A DNA stretch of 64,000 bases from Oxalobacter vibrioformis (GCF_027118995.1 NZ_CP098242.1:1550001-1614000); one strand, 5' to 3'; counted from the stretch's first letter, positions 12,364 through 20,655 are shown. Numbers and translations: made by a program. The notes: generated by a model from the sequence alone, not told the origin.

Positions 12364-12572
12364 AGATGTGGCGAAAAAAAACGATTTCTTTTTATCGAAT
12401 CGCATAAAAAATGGCATGTGACCCGAACGAAATAATGGCCTCAAACGCGGTAAAGGCCCTTGTACTTTATTAAAACATGTGGCTTCAGGGCGGTTACCGC
12501 CCATTGGGCAGCGCCAGATTCATTGTCAGTATTGATGCTGAAGTTGAACCGGACGGCCCGGCCTGAGTGTCG
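12364..12572. other. Intergenic region between the feo operon and the groESL promoter
   Basis: No gene is supported here. Read leftward, GGCCT (12454-12458) and AGGCC (12437-12441) could form a weak hairpin followed by ATTATTTCG, a possible terminator for the feo transcript. The A/T-rich stretch at 12380-12415 precedes the groESL promoter. Confidence 0.4.
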
Positions 12573-12845
12573 CTATGGCCGCTTCCGGATATCTTCGGGC
12601 CGGATGGCCGTTTCGCACCCGGATTGCCGCTCGGAGTGACAGCCATTGCAGGTGCCGCAGGCGGATTCGTTTGCCACCATCTTTCCTTTTTCAACCAGTT
12701 TTTCCGCAGTATCTATCCAGCCCATTTGCCTGGCGATCTGTATAAAGATGCGATTAAGGGACAGGCGAAGTGTACGTGGTGCCATATGCTTCCAGACAAT
12801 CCAGACCGCGGCTGCAATAATGAGCGAAACCAGAAACACCTGCAT
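12573..12845 (-). CDS. FeoB-associated Cys-rich membrane protein
   Basis: The 90-residue product has an N-terminal membrane helix (VFLVSLIIAAAVWIVW, about residues 3-18), then a basic stretch and a C-terminal Cys cluster at residues 63, 66, 69 and 77 (CGTCNGC, then C). This layout fits the family of FeoB-associated Cys-rich membrane proteins, small partners of the ferrous-iron transporter. The ATG at 12845 lies 2 bases after the feoB stop, so translation is probably coupled. It takes the place of feoC, which is not present. Its exact role is unknown. Confidence 0.8.
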   Translation of the reverse strand: MQVFLVSLIIAAAVWIVWKHMAPRTLRLSLNRIFIQIARQMGWIDTAEKLVEKGKMVANESACGTCNGCHSERQSGCETAIRPEDIRKRP

Positions 12846-12847
12846 GG

Positions 12848-14755
12848 TTATCCTCCTGTCAAAAACAGCGTGATGCGATAGGTGGCAAAGGAAGCCAGAT
12901 AGGCAAGCGCAAACAGGTAAAACGTCATGAGGCCGGCATATTTCCATGAATTGGTTTCCCGGCGAGTGACAATAATCATGGGAATGCACTGTGGGGCAAA
13001 AACATACCAGGCCAGTAAAGAGAGCGCCGTTGGCAAGCCCCAGGTGGCGGCGATGACGGAAGAGAGCGCAACGGAAAGTTCGTCACCGGTTGCAGACAGG
13101 GCATAGACGGTGCCCAGTGCGGCAACAGATGCCTCGCGTGCGGCCATGCCCGGAATCAGCGCAATGGAAAGCTGCCAGTTAAAGCCGATGGGCTCAAAGA
13201 TATATTGCAGAAAATGCCCCAGTTGGCCGGCAAAACTGTACCGGATGGCAGGCTCTGTGGCATGGTCGGGCGCACCGGGAAAGCTGGAAAGAAACCAGAG
13301 TAAAACCATCAACGCAAGAATGATGGTGCCGGCACGGGTGATGAATAGCTTTGCCCGTTCCCATAAACCCAAAAGCAGATTGGTCAGATTGGGCCAATGA
13401 TAGGCCGGCAATTCCATCATAAGGGGCTGATACTGGTTTTTTCCGATAAAGAGCTTGATGATCAGTGCAATAATCATGGCCGAGAGTATGCCGCTCATAT
13501 ACAGCCCGAATAGAACCAGCCCCTGCAGGTTGAAAAAACCGATACGGGTATTGGGAATGAAAGCGCCAATGACCAAAAGGTAAACCGGAAGCCGGGCAGA
13601 GCAGGTCATGAGCGGCGCGATCATGATGGTGGCCAGCCGGTTGCGTGGATCCTGTATGGTGCGTGTGGCCATGATGCCCGGGATGGCGCAGGCGAAACAC
13701 GATAAAAGCGGTATGAATGCGCGTCCCGAAAGACCGACAGAGCGCATGATGCGGTCAAGCAGAAAAGCCGCCCGGGGAAGGTATCCTGATTCTTCGAGAA
13801 ACAGGATGAACAGAAAAAGGATCAATATCTGGGGCAGAAAGACGATGACGCTGCCAACACCGGCCAGGATACCGTCTATCAGCAGGCTTTTTAAAATGCC
13901 ATCCGGAAGAAGGTTGCCGAAAATTTCGCCGGCATATTCCACCCCGCTTTCAATCCATTCCATGGGGAGTTCTGACCAGCTGTAAACTGCCTGGAACATG
14001 CCGAACAGAATTACTGCCAAAATGAGGTAACCGAGTACCGGATGAAGCACAATAGCATCAATCCGGTCTCCCAGTGTATCAGCAGCTGAAGGTGTCCGGA
14101 TAACATTGTTTAATATCTGGCTGATTCTTTCACGGGAGGATGTGGCTTCAGCCCGGGATGCGGAAGGAGCCTTTTTCCCTGGCAGATACCGGGCTTCCTC
14201 TTCTATCCGGGCGATGAGTTCATACAGCCCTTCTGAGCGGATGGCCACGGTTTCCACGACAGGCATGTCAAGTTCGCTGGAGAGGCGATTGATATCAATA
14301 TCCAGGCCGCGCTTTCTGGCGATATCCATCATGTTCAGCACAAGAATGGCCGGATAACCCAGCGATTTGACTTCAAGTACCAGTTGAAGATTGCGCCGCA
14401 GATTGTTGGCGTCTGTTACCAGCACGACCATATCAATGCTGGCGTCATCCTGGCGGGACCCTTCAAGCACTTCACGGGTGATGGCTTCGTCCGGTGACAG
14501 TGTACTCAAGCTGTAGGTGCCGGGAAGATCAATCACCTTGAAAGGCGTGCCTGACGTGACAAGATAACCTTCCTTGCGCTCCACCGTCACGCCGGCATAA
14601 TTGGCCACTTTCTGGCTGGCGCCTGTCAGACGATTGAAAAGCGCTGATTTCCCGCTGTTAGGATTACCAACCAGCGCAATGGATATGGTGCGCAATTTAT
14701 CAGTCGTGGAATCGTGGGCAGGTTCAGGTGTTTGAGAGGGTATCCTGGCTGACAT
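12848..14755 (-). CDS. feoB: Ferrous iron transporter FeoB
   Basis: FeoB is the inner-membrane Fe(II) transporter with an N-terminal G-protein domain. The 635-residue product has G1 GNPNSGKS (30-37), G3 DLPG (76-79) and G4 NMMD, then a helical GDI-like region and a membrane domain with Gate motifs such as LPRAAFLLDRIMRSVGLSGR and CAIPGIMATR. The length is shorter than the 770 residues of the E. coli protein but normal for many bacteria. The start overlaps feoA by 32 bases. The order feoA-feoB-Cys-rich protein indicates a ferrous uptake operon, useful under anaerobic conditions. Confidence 0.96.
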   Translation of the reverse strand: MSARIPSQTPEPAHDSTTDKLRTISIALVGNPNSGKSALFNRLTGASQKVANYAGVTVERKEGYLVTSGTPFKVIDLPGTYSLSTLSPDEAITREVLEGSRQDDASIDMVVLVTDANNLRRNLQLVLEVKSLGYPAILVLNMMDIARKRGLDIDINRLSSELDMPVVETVAIRSEGLYELIARIEEEARYLPGKKAPSASRAEATSSRERISQILNNVIRTPSAADTLGDRIDAIVLHPVLGYLILAVILFGMFQAVYSWSELPMEWIESGVEYAGEIFGNLLPDGILKSLLIDGILAGVGSVIVFLPQILILFLFILFLEESGYLPRAAFLLDRIMRSVGLSGRAFIPLLSCFACAIPGIMATRTIQDPRNRLATIMIAPLMTCSARLPVYLLVIGAFIPNTRIGFFNLQGLVLFGLYMSGILSAMIIALIIKLFIGKNQYQPLMMELPAYHWPNLTNLLLGLWERAKLFITRAGTIILALMVLLWFLSSFPGAPDHATEPAIRYSFAGQLGHFLQYIFEPIGFNWQLSIALIPGMAAREASVAALGTVYALSATGDELSVALSSVIAATWGLPTALSLLAWYVFAPQCIPMIIVTRRETNSWKYAGLMTFYLFALAYLASFATYRITLFLTGG

Positions 14756-15017
14756 AAATCATGGATGCCTCAAGACGCCTCAAAGCAAAAGTGGAACCAC
14801 CGATACGCACGGCCATTGGATCGCGGCCGGGAAAGGATTCTGCAATGATGGCGATTTTCTCGCCCTGGGAAAAACCAAGTTCCATCAGACGGGCACGAAT
14901 ATATTCCGGCCGCTCGATATCAGCATCAGCCAATCCCATGATGGTGGCAGAGTCACCTTTTTTCAGTTGGGCCAGATTACAGATCTTCTGTAACTGTGCA
15001 TCAGGTTTGAGGGTCAT
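14724..15017 (-). CDS. feoA: Ferrous iron transport protein FeoA
   Basis: FeoA is a small cytoplasmic SH3-like protein that works with FeoB. The 97-residue product has the typical core LMELGFSQGEKIAIIAES followed by DPMAVRIGGSTFALRR. It is the first gene of the feo operon and overlaps feoB by 32 bases. A Fur-box-like sequence lies about 80 bases upstream, and an IS5-family element begins at 15153, leaving about 135 bases of native upstream region. Confidence 0.93.
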   Translation of the reverse strand: MTLKPDAQLQKICNLAQLKKGDSATIMGLADADIERPEYIRARLMELGFSQGEKIAIIAESFPGRDPMAVRIGGSTFALRRLEASMIYVSQDTLSNT

Positions 15018-15095
15018 GTTTCAGTTTCCTGCTTTTTGGCTGTCTGGTCCCGGTCTTTGTGCCGACACAATACGACCAGTCAATATTGATTAATG

Positions 15096-15114
15096 TAAAT
15101 GGTAATGATTCTTA
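15096..15114 (-). promoter_or_regulatory. Candidate Fur box upstream of feoA
   Basis: Read leftward, TAAGAATCATTACCATTTA resembles the Fur consensus GATAATGATAATCATTATC, best in the central AATCATTACCATT part. The position upstream of feoA and the presence of fur in the same window support the assignment. The match is imperfect, and no clear -10/-35 pair was placed around it. Confidence 0.5.
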
Positions 15115-15152
15115 ATAAAAAAAGCAATGAAAATGAAAACGATTTTTGTTTA

Positions 15153-16007
15153 GATGGTGTCGTCACGAGACTGACGCCCACAAAAAGATGCATCTGATAT
15201 GAATGGCAGCAAGGAATGATGCCGCATTCTTCGCGTATCTGGTGGCAATGCCGCGCCACCGCTTCAAATGAAGAAACGCGTTCTCTATCAAGTGCCTGGC
15301 CTTATAAAGCTCCTTGTCATAATCGCGCTGCTTTTTGCGGTTTTTCCTTGGGGGAATGACTGATATCATCCCCTGTCTCTCGGCCTGGACAAGAATCGCA
15401 TCGGCGTCATATCCTTTGTCAGCCAATAGCTTCCCGGCAGCAAAGCCATCAATCAGGGCAACTGCCTGAGTGCAATCTGCTGTTGTACCTTGTGTAACAA
15501 GAGCCCTGACCGGCATACCATGCGCATCCACGGCCAAATGCAGTTTTGTGTTGAGCCCCCTTTTGTACGACTCATGTCCTGATTACCTCCTCTGGCTCCT
15601 GCTGCATGCGGATGGACTTTGCAATGGCTTGCGTCAATCATCAGCCATTCAAAATCAGGTTCATCAATCAATATTTCAAGCAGTCGTTCCCACACACCAT
15701 TATCGCGCCAGCGGATAAAGCGCCGATGGGTGTTGCTCCAGCCGCCAAAGTCGGGCGGCAAATCTCGCCAGGGTGCGCCGGTGCGCATGATCCAAAAGAC
15801 GGCATCGATAAAACGCCGGTTGTCGTGGGCGATACCGCCCCAACTTCCTTCGCGCCCAGGCAAGTGCGGCTCAAGCTTTTTCCAAACAGCGTCAGAAATG
15901 TCGTGTCGTCTATGTGCGGGTGTTGGCATATGCTCCTCGCTTGTGAGTAAAGACAAGCGAAGCATGCCATAAAATTAAATTTTAGACAATCTCGTGACTA
16001 CACTATA
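15153..16007 (-). mobile_element. IS5-family insertion sequence (IS427-like group)
   Basis: The 855-bp element is bounded by imperfect terminal inverted repeats: GTGTCGTCACGAGACTG near the left end and GTGTAGTCACGAGATTG, read inward, at the right end. TA dinucleotides flank both sides (15151-15152 and 16008-16009) as a probable target duplication. It carries a transposase in two overlapping frames read leftward. It lies between feoA and the divergent DUF599-dacB pair. Confidence 0.88.
15163..15929 (-). CDS. IS5-family transposase, two frames joined by a -1 frameshift
   Basis: The first frame starts at the ATG at 15929 behind AGGAG (MPTPAHRRHDISDAVWKKL) and ends at 15453. The second frame, in -1 phase, covers about 15163-15560 and holds the rest of the DDE domain. 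The join is at AAAAGGGGG (15556-15564 on the opposite strand), where a -1 slip gives TKGGLNTKLHLAVDAHGM, the normal transposase sequence. Catalytic residues are visible in MIDASHCKVH (first D), LADKGYDAD (second D) and HLIENAFLHLKRWRGIATRY (E). The slippery run suggests programmed frameshifting rather than decay, but a simple mutation cannot be excluded. The stop codon lies within the left terminal repeat. Confidence 0.88.
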
Positions 16008-16177
16008 TAAAAATGTTTCCGTTTGTAAAGTATTTTCTGCCAACCGTTACAGCAGGCTTTTTATGGCTGAAGCAGTTAAAATACGATCTTTGCGAAAAAG
16101 TGGTTTGATAAAGGATCGGGCCTGGGTACACTTTCCTGGTAAGTTAGTCATATACAAGGATGGTTTTCAGCTAAATC

Positions 16178-16924
16178 ATGGACTGGGCGGAATTTTTCAA
16201 CAATCCGGCAAGTGAGTGGATCAGCATTGCAATCAGCCTGCTGATCATGATCGCTTATGAAATCTACCTGGTTTTTGTGGGCAGTGCGGCACCCTACCGG
16301 ATTGCACAGAGAACCCATGCGCGGATGCGAGCGACCTGGGTGCGCAAGATCATGGCGCGCCCAGGCACCGAAGTGGTGATCGTCCAGACATTGCGCAATT
16401 CACTGATGGCCGCCAGTTTCATGGCATCCACCTCAATGCTGGCCTTGATCGGCATGCTGACATTAAGCGGGCTGGGGGATAATACAGGGCACTGGAACTT
16501 TGCTTCTTTGACCGAGTTGGCAACGCGGCTGCTTGATATGAAGCTGATTTTGCTTGCGCTGGTTTTTTTTGCCTCGTTTTTTTTCAATACCATGGCCGTG
16601 CGGTTTTATACACATGCCGGCTATATGATTTCAATCGGTGTCGGTACTGATGATCCCTGGCGCAGATCAGTTGCCATTGCCTATTTGAACCGTGCCGGAT
16701 TCCAGTACAGTATCGGGGTCAGGGCGTTTTTCTTCTCTTTCCCGATCATGGTCAGCCTGTTCAATACCTGGCTGATGATGCCAACAACCGTTTTTCTGGT
16801 ATTCCTGCTTTACCAGTTTGACCGGATTCCTTTTGTCAGCCCTGATGCCAGGGTGGATGTGAATCCCAAAGGATATCGGGGGACAGATCCGGAACAGGAT
16901 TCAACAGAAGGTCTTGACGCATGA
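16178..16924 (+). CDS. DUF599 family membrane protein
   Basis: The 248-residue product matches the DUF599 family, inner-membrane proteins of unknown function. Hydrophobic segments are visible near residues 15-35 (WISIAISLLIMIAYEIYLVF), 70-95, 112-135 and 180-215. A family-like pattern NTMAVRFYTHAGYMISIG lies in the middle. The end is hydrophilic. The stop overlaps the dacB start by 4 bases (ATGA), so the two are translationally coupled. The IS5-family element ends 170 bases upstream and may have altered its promoter region. Confidence 0.82.
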   Translation: MDWAEFFNNPASEWISIAISLLIMIAYEIYLVFVGSAAPYRIAQRTHARMRATWVRKIMARPGTEVVIVQTLRNSLMAASFMASTSMLALIGMLTLSGLGDNTGHWNFASLTELATRLLDMKLILLALVFFASFFFNTMAVRFYTHAGYMISIGVGTDDPWRRSVAIAYLNRAGFQYSIGVRAFFFSFPIMVSLFNTWLMMPTTVFLVFLLYQFDRIPFVSPDARVDVNPKGYRGTDPEQDSTEGLDA

Positions 16925-18390
16925 AAATAAAAAAACGGGGGGCGGCTTTTTGGGAGACGTGTATGTTGCTTGTTCTGGTATTGTCTTTATTGCTGGTGTT
17001 ACCTGCCAGCAGCTATGCGCAGGAAACCGGAGTGCTGCCAGAACCGCTTCTTCTTGAACTCAAAAAAGCCAGAATCCCGCTTGATGCGGTTGGCGTGTAT
17101 ATCCAGCCACTTTCCCGATCCGGCAAGCCCAAGATCCTGGCTATCGGACTGAACGAAAAGACCCCTTATCTGCCGGCTTCCACCATGAAGGTGGTCACGA
17201 CCTATTCGGCGCTGGAAATTCTCGGACCGGCCTATCGCTGGAAAACAGCCGTTTACGCAAAAGGATCGCAAAACGGGGATGTCTTAAATGGCAATCTGAT
17301 TTTCAGGGGAAGTGGGGACCCGAAATTCAACCTGGAGAGTTTCTGGGTTTTTCTGCGCCAGATCCGGGCAAAGGGTATTCGCGAAATCCAGGGAGACCTG
17401 ATATTGGATCGCAGTGCATTTGAGACCCGGTATTTTGATCCGGCCGCATTTGACAATGACCCCTTCCGCCCTTATAACGCAGGGCCTGACGCACTGCTGT
17501 TAAATCACAAGGTGCTGGATGTCACATTCAAGCCGAACGGCTTGGATGGCACCGTCAGCGTGGTGACTTTCCCGGAAATGGAAGGGGTGACCATCACTCC
17601 TCCTGTCCTGACGGATGTGGGGGGCTGTAATGGCTGGCAAAAGGGCATCAACCTTCAGTTTTCCGAAAAGGAAGCCACGTTTGAGGGGCAGTATCCGTTA
17701 TCCTGTGGCGATCAGAACTGGTTTGTTTATCCGGCTTCCATGAGCGATTCTGCTTTTTTTCGATCGGTTTTTGTCAGTCTGTGGAAAGAGCTGGGCGGTA
17801 CATTTAACGGACAGGTCAAAGAAGGAGATGTTCCGGATGATGCGCAGCTTCTGGCTGAGTGGCAGTCGCCCCCGTTGAGTGAAGTGGTACGCGATGTCAA
17901 TAAATACAGCAATAATGTGATGGCGCGTCATGTGCTGATGACTGTGGGTACAAAATCGTCCGATGGCCCCGCAAGTCCGGAGAAAGGCGCTTTTGCGGTT
18001 CGTTCGTTTCTTGCGTCCAAAGGGATTTCAATTAACGGCCTGACTATTGAAAACGGTTCCGGCCTTTCACGCGTTGAGCGTATTTCACCGCAGACAATGG
18101 GGCATATTCTGGCTAGTGCCTATCAGTCGCCGGTCATGCCGGAATTCATGGCATCACTGCCTATTGCAGGAATGGATGGCACCTTATGGCGGAGCATGCG
18201 GCAAACCAGCGTGGCAGGCAAGGCGCATCTGAAAACTGGGGCTATCCAGGATGTCAGGGCCATTGCAGGCTATGTGCTCGCGGCTTCCGGAGAACGGTAT
18301 GCTGTGGTGTTTATTGTGAATCACCCTAACGCGGGATCGGCTATCAAGGCCAGGGATACCCTGATGGTCTGGGTGCATGATAATGGCTGA
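16921..18390 (+). CDS. dacB: D-alanyl-D-alanine carboxypeptidase/endopeptidase (PBP4)
   Basis: DacB is a periplasmic class C penicillin-binding protein that trims and cleaves peptidoglycan cross-bridges. The 489-residue product has an N-terminal signal sequence (hydrophobic core about residues 15-29, likely cleaved after SSYA). The active-site motifs are STMK (87-90), SNN (330-332) and KTG (438-440). The large insertion between the first two motifs is the usual PBP4 domain II. It is coupled to the DUF599 gene by a 4-base overlap. A terminator-like hairpin lies about 200 bases downstream. Confidence 0.94.
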   Translation: MKIKKRGAAFWETCMLLVLVLSLLLVLPASSYAQETGVLPEPLLLELKKARIPLDAVGVYIQPLSRSGKPKILAIGLNEKTPYLPASTMKVVTTYSALEILGPAYRWKTAVYAKGSQNGDVLNGNLIFRGSGDPKFNLESFWVFLRQIRAKGIREIQGDLILDRSAFETRYFDPAAFDNDPFRPYNAGPDALLLNHKVLDVTFKPNGLDGTVSVVTFPEMEGVTITPPVLTDVGGCNGWQKGINLQFSEKEATFEGQYPLSCGDQNWFVYPASMSDSAFFRSVFVSLWKELGGTFNGQVKEGDVPDDAQLLAEWQSPPLSEVVRDVNKYSNNVMARHVLMTVGTKSSDGPASPEKGAFAVRSFLASKGISINGLTIENGSGLSRVERISPQTMGHILASAYQSPVMPEFMASLPIAGMDGTLWRSMRQTSVAGKAHLKTGAIQDVRAIAGYVLAASGERYAVVFIVNHPNAGSAIKARDTLMVWVHDNG

Positions 18391-18418
18391 TTAATAATGG
18401 TGCAGGCAGGATCGCAAA

Positions 18419-18532
18419 TCAGCCGAAATAAGCTTTTCCGAAATAATAGATTGCGACGATCAGCAAAAAAACGGCCAGTGCCTGCAGCGCCCGGGTAACA
18501 AAACCCGCTTTGGGTTTTTCTTGGTTGGACAT
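18419..18532 (-). CDS. 37-residue single-pass membrane peptide
   Basis: The frame starts at the ATG at 18530-18532, with AAGGA placed about 5 bases upstream, and ends with TGA at 18419. The product is polar and basic at the N-terminus (MSNQEKPKAGFVTRA), then has one membrane helix (LQALAVFLLIVAIYYFG), and ends KAYFG. The strong ribosome-binding site and the clean amphiphilic layout support a real gene. I do not recognise a family. It reads opposite to dacB, ending 28 bases past the dacB stop. Confidence 0.6.
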   Translation of the reverse strand: MSNQEKPKAGFVTRALQALAVFLLIVAIYYFGKAYFG

Positions 18533-18592
18533 GTTTTTCCTTCATATATATAAGAGAGGGGCAGTCTTTTGAATGGTGCTGCCCTGTTTTTC

Positions 18593-18626
18593 ATCTCATC
18601 TGTCAGCGCCAGATGAGATTTTTGTT
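18593..18626 (+). terminator. Rho-independent terminator downstream of dacB
   Basis: ATCTCATCTG (18593-18602) pairs perfectly with CAGATGAGAT (18610-18619) around a 7-base loop and is followed by TTTTGTTATT. A second, weaker stem (GGGCAG 18559-18564 with CTGCCC 18579-18584, then TGTTTTT) lies just upstream. Both read rightward and would end the DUF599-dacB transcript. Confidence 0.75.
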
Positions 18627-18844
18627 ATTATGATACCCCGTCCACCGCATCTTATGCAGGGGCAATTGATATTTCCCGTCTTATATCTAAATAGCAGAGT
18701 CACGGCAGGCATTCTGCGGCTTTCATATATATAGACGGGCAGGGTAGCCGGTCCATGAAAGGCTGAACTTTCCGGAAGATGTCCGGTGTTTTTCCGGGAA
18801 ACGGATTTATTTTGCAAATAAATGCACGAATTGTATTTTGCCCG
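18627..18844. other. Intergenic region without a recognised gene
   Basis: Nothing coding is supported between the terminator and the tRNA promoter. The 12-base sequence TTCATATATATA at 18722-18733 repeats the one at 18541-18552, just upstream of the 37-residue gene, and both are followed by similar G-rich sequence ending GGGCAG. Confidence 0.4.
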
Positions 18845-18874
18845 TTGACATGGCGATAAATATTGCTGCATAAT
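18845..18874 (+). promoter_or_regulatory. Sigma-70 promoter of the tRNA-tuf operon
   Basis: A perfect -35 TTGACA (18845-18850) and a -10 CATAAT (18869-18874) are spaced by 18 bases, ending about 14 bases before tRNA-Tyr. It probably drives the Tyr-Gly-Thr tRNAs and the downstream tuf. Confidence 0.75.
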
Positions 18875-18888
18875 TTGGGGTTCCTTGC

Positions 18889-18974
18889 GGAGGGGTGGCC
18901 GAGTGGTTAAAGGCAGCAGACTGTAAATCTGCCCTCTTACGAGTACGCTGGTTCGAATCCAGCCCCCTCCACCA
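18889..18974 (+). tRNA. tRNA-Tyr (GTA)
   Basis: The acceptor stem GGAGGGG pairs with CCCCTCC, and the anticodon GTA sits in GACTGTAAATC. It has the long variable arm of tRNA-Tyr, the T-loop GGTTCGAATCC and an encoded CCA end. It has 86 bases. Confidence 0.97.
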
Positions 18975-19014
18975 CAAGAATGCACAGCAGGTTGTGACTG
19001 TAGTGGAAGATCAG

Positions 19015-19088
19015 GCGGGTGTAGCTCAATGGTAGAGCCGAAGCCTTCCAAGCTTAAGATGAGGGTTCGATTCCCTTCGCCCGCTCCA
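19015..19088 (+). tRNA. tRNA-Gly (TCC)
   Basis: The acceptor stem GCGGGTG pairs with CGCCCGC, the anticodon TCC lies in CTTCCAA, the T-loop is GGTTCGATTCC, and CCA is encoded. It has 74 bases. Confidence 0.97.
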
Positions 19089-19122
19089 GTTTGGCCGTGC
19101 GGATACTGGCAAGGCTGACAGT

Positions 19123-19197
<75 letters not shown>

Positions 19198-19275
19198 TTT
19201 GAATTTTTTTTGAATAACGCAGCAGCTACAGGGAAGGTTGGGCTGTGCCCGGTTTCCAATTTATTCGTTAGGAGT

Positions 19276-20476
19276 CAACAATGGCAAAGAGCAAATTTGA
19301 GCGGACCAAGCCGCACGTAAACGTAGGGACAATTGGGCACGTAGACCATGGTAAGACGACCCTGACAGCGGCGCTTGCGACCATCCTTTCCAAGAAATTT
19401 GGAGGCGAGGCAAAAGACTACGACCAGATTGATGCAGCCCCGGAAGAAAAAGCCCGCGGCATCACCATCAACACCTCGCACGTAGAATACGAAACCGCCA
19501 GCAGGCACTACGCCCACGTAGACTGCCCGGGCCATGCCGACTACATCAAAAACATGATCACCGGCGCAGCCCAGATGGACGGCGCCATCCTCGTATGCTC
19601 AGCAGCCGACGGCCCCATGCCCCAGACCCGTGAGCACATCCTGCTTGCACGTCAGGTTGGCGTACCCTACATCATCGTCTACCTCAACAAATGCGACATG
19701 GTGGACGACAGCGAGCTTTTGGAACTCGTCGAAATGGAAGTCCGTGAACTCCTGTCCCGCTACGAATTCCCGGGTGACGACACCCCCATCATCAAAGGCT
19801 CCGCCAAACTGGCCCTCGAAGGCGATACCGGCGAACTCGGCGAACAATCCATCATGTCCCTGGCCGATGCCTTAGACAGCTACATCCCTGAGCCGGAGCG
19901 TGCCATTGATGGCGCCTTCCTCATGCCGGTAGAAGACGTCTTCTCCATCTCCGGTCGCGGCACCGTCGTAACCGGTCGTGTTGAGCGCGGCATCATCAAA
20001 GTAGGCGAAGAAATCGAAATCGTAGGCATCAAAGAAACCGTCAAAACCACCTGCACCGGCGTAGAGATGTTCAGAAAACTCCTCGACCAGGGTCAGGCAG
20101 GCGACAACGTAGGCGTACTGCTGCGTGGCACCAAGCGCGAAGAAGTCGAGCGTGGCCAGGTACTGGCCCGTCCCGGCTCCATCAAGCCGCACAGCCACTT
20201 CGAAGGCGAAATCTACGTACTGTCCAAAGACGAAGGCGGCCGTCACACCCCTTTCTTCAACAACTACCGTCCGCAGTTCTACTTCCGTACCACAGACGTG
20301 ACCGGATCAGTCGAGCTGCCCAAAGACAAGGAAATGGTCATGCCGGGAGACAACGTCTCCATTACCGTCAAGCTCATTTCCCCGATCGCGATGGAAGAAG
20401 GCTTGCGCTTCGCCATCCGTGAAGGTGGCAGAACGGTAGGTGCCGGCGTCGTATCCAAAATTATTGCATAACGCAG
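19276..20476 (+). repeat. 1.2-kb direct repeat (tuf copy 1)
   Basis: This block matches 36328-37528 with no difference seen by eye. It is a same-direction repeat about 17 kb away. The sequences diverge immediately outside the block, which marks the probable edges of recent gene conversion. Confidence 0.88.
19281..20471 (+). CDS. tufB: Elongation factor Tu, copy 1
   Basis: EF-Tu delivers aminoacyl-tRNA to the ribosome. The 396-residue product has G1 GHVDHGKT (19-26), the DCPGHADY switch II motif and NKCD for guanine specificity. It follows tRNA-Thr and precedes tRNA-Trp. The gene appears identical base for base to the copy at 36333-37523, and the identity extends only 5 bases outside the coding region on each side. 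Codon use is unlike the neighbours: by my count 18 of 34 valine codons are GTA, and Ile, Asp, Asn and Tyr are mostly C-ending, whereas the flanking rpl and rpo genes use mixed codons with few GTA. Confidence 0.98.
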   Translation: MAKSKFERTKPHVNVGTIGHVDHGKTTLTAALATILSKKFGGEAKDYDQIDAAPEEKARGITINTSHVEYETASRHYAHVDCPGHADYIKNMITGAAQMDGAILVCSAADGPMPQTREHILLARQVGVPYIIVYLNKCDMVDDSELLELVEMEVRELLSRYEFPGDDTPIIKGSAKLALEGDTGELGEQSIMSLADALDSYIPEPERAIDGAFLMPVEDVFSISGRGTVVTGRVERGIIKVGEEIEIVGIKETVKTTCTGVEMFRKLLDQGQAGDNVGVLLRGTKREEVERGQVLARPGSIKPHSHFEGEIYVLSKDEGGRHTPFFNNYRPQFYFRTTDVTGSVELPKDKEMVMPGDNVSITVKLISPIAMEEGLRFAIREGGRTVGAGVVSKIIA

Positions 20477-20515
20477 AGGAAGCGTCGTTATATTAAAAAC
20501 TGTTTCATACCGTGT

Positions 20516-20591
20516 AGGGGAGTAGTTCAATTGGTAGAGCGTCGGTCTCCAAAACCGAAAGTTGGGGGTTCGAGCCCCTCCTCCCCTGCCA
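20516..20591 (+). tRNA. tRNA-Trp (CCA)
   Basis: The acceptor stem AGGGGAG pairs with CTCCCCT, the anticodon CCA lies in CTCCAAAAC, the T-loop is GGTTCGAGCC, and the CCA end is encoded. It lies between tuf and secE, as usual in betaproteobacteria. Confidence 0.97.
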
Positions 20592-20655
20592 GAAGCGGTA
20601 TGAACATTAATGCTGAGTTGGTATATCAAACCATCCTGTGCAGATTGCAGGCGTC

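Noticed and set aside
12494..12694. A 66-codon open frame on the - strand downstream of feoB
   Set aside because: It overlaps the Cys-rich FeoB-associated gene in another frame and reads through Pro/Gly-rich sequence with no similarity to a known protein.
15453..15929. Treating the first transposase frame as a complete short gene
   Set aside because: The frame loses the conserved sequence right at the slippery run and ends in unrelated residues, while the other frame continues the transposase exactly.
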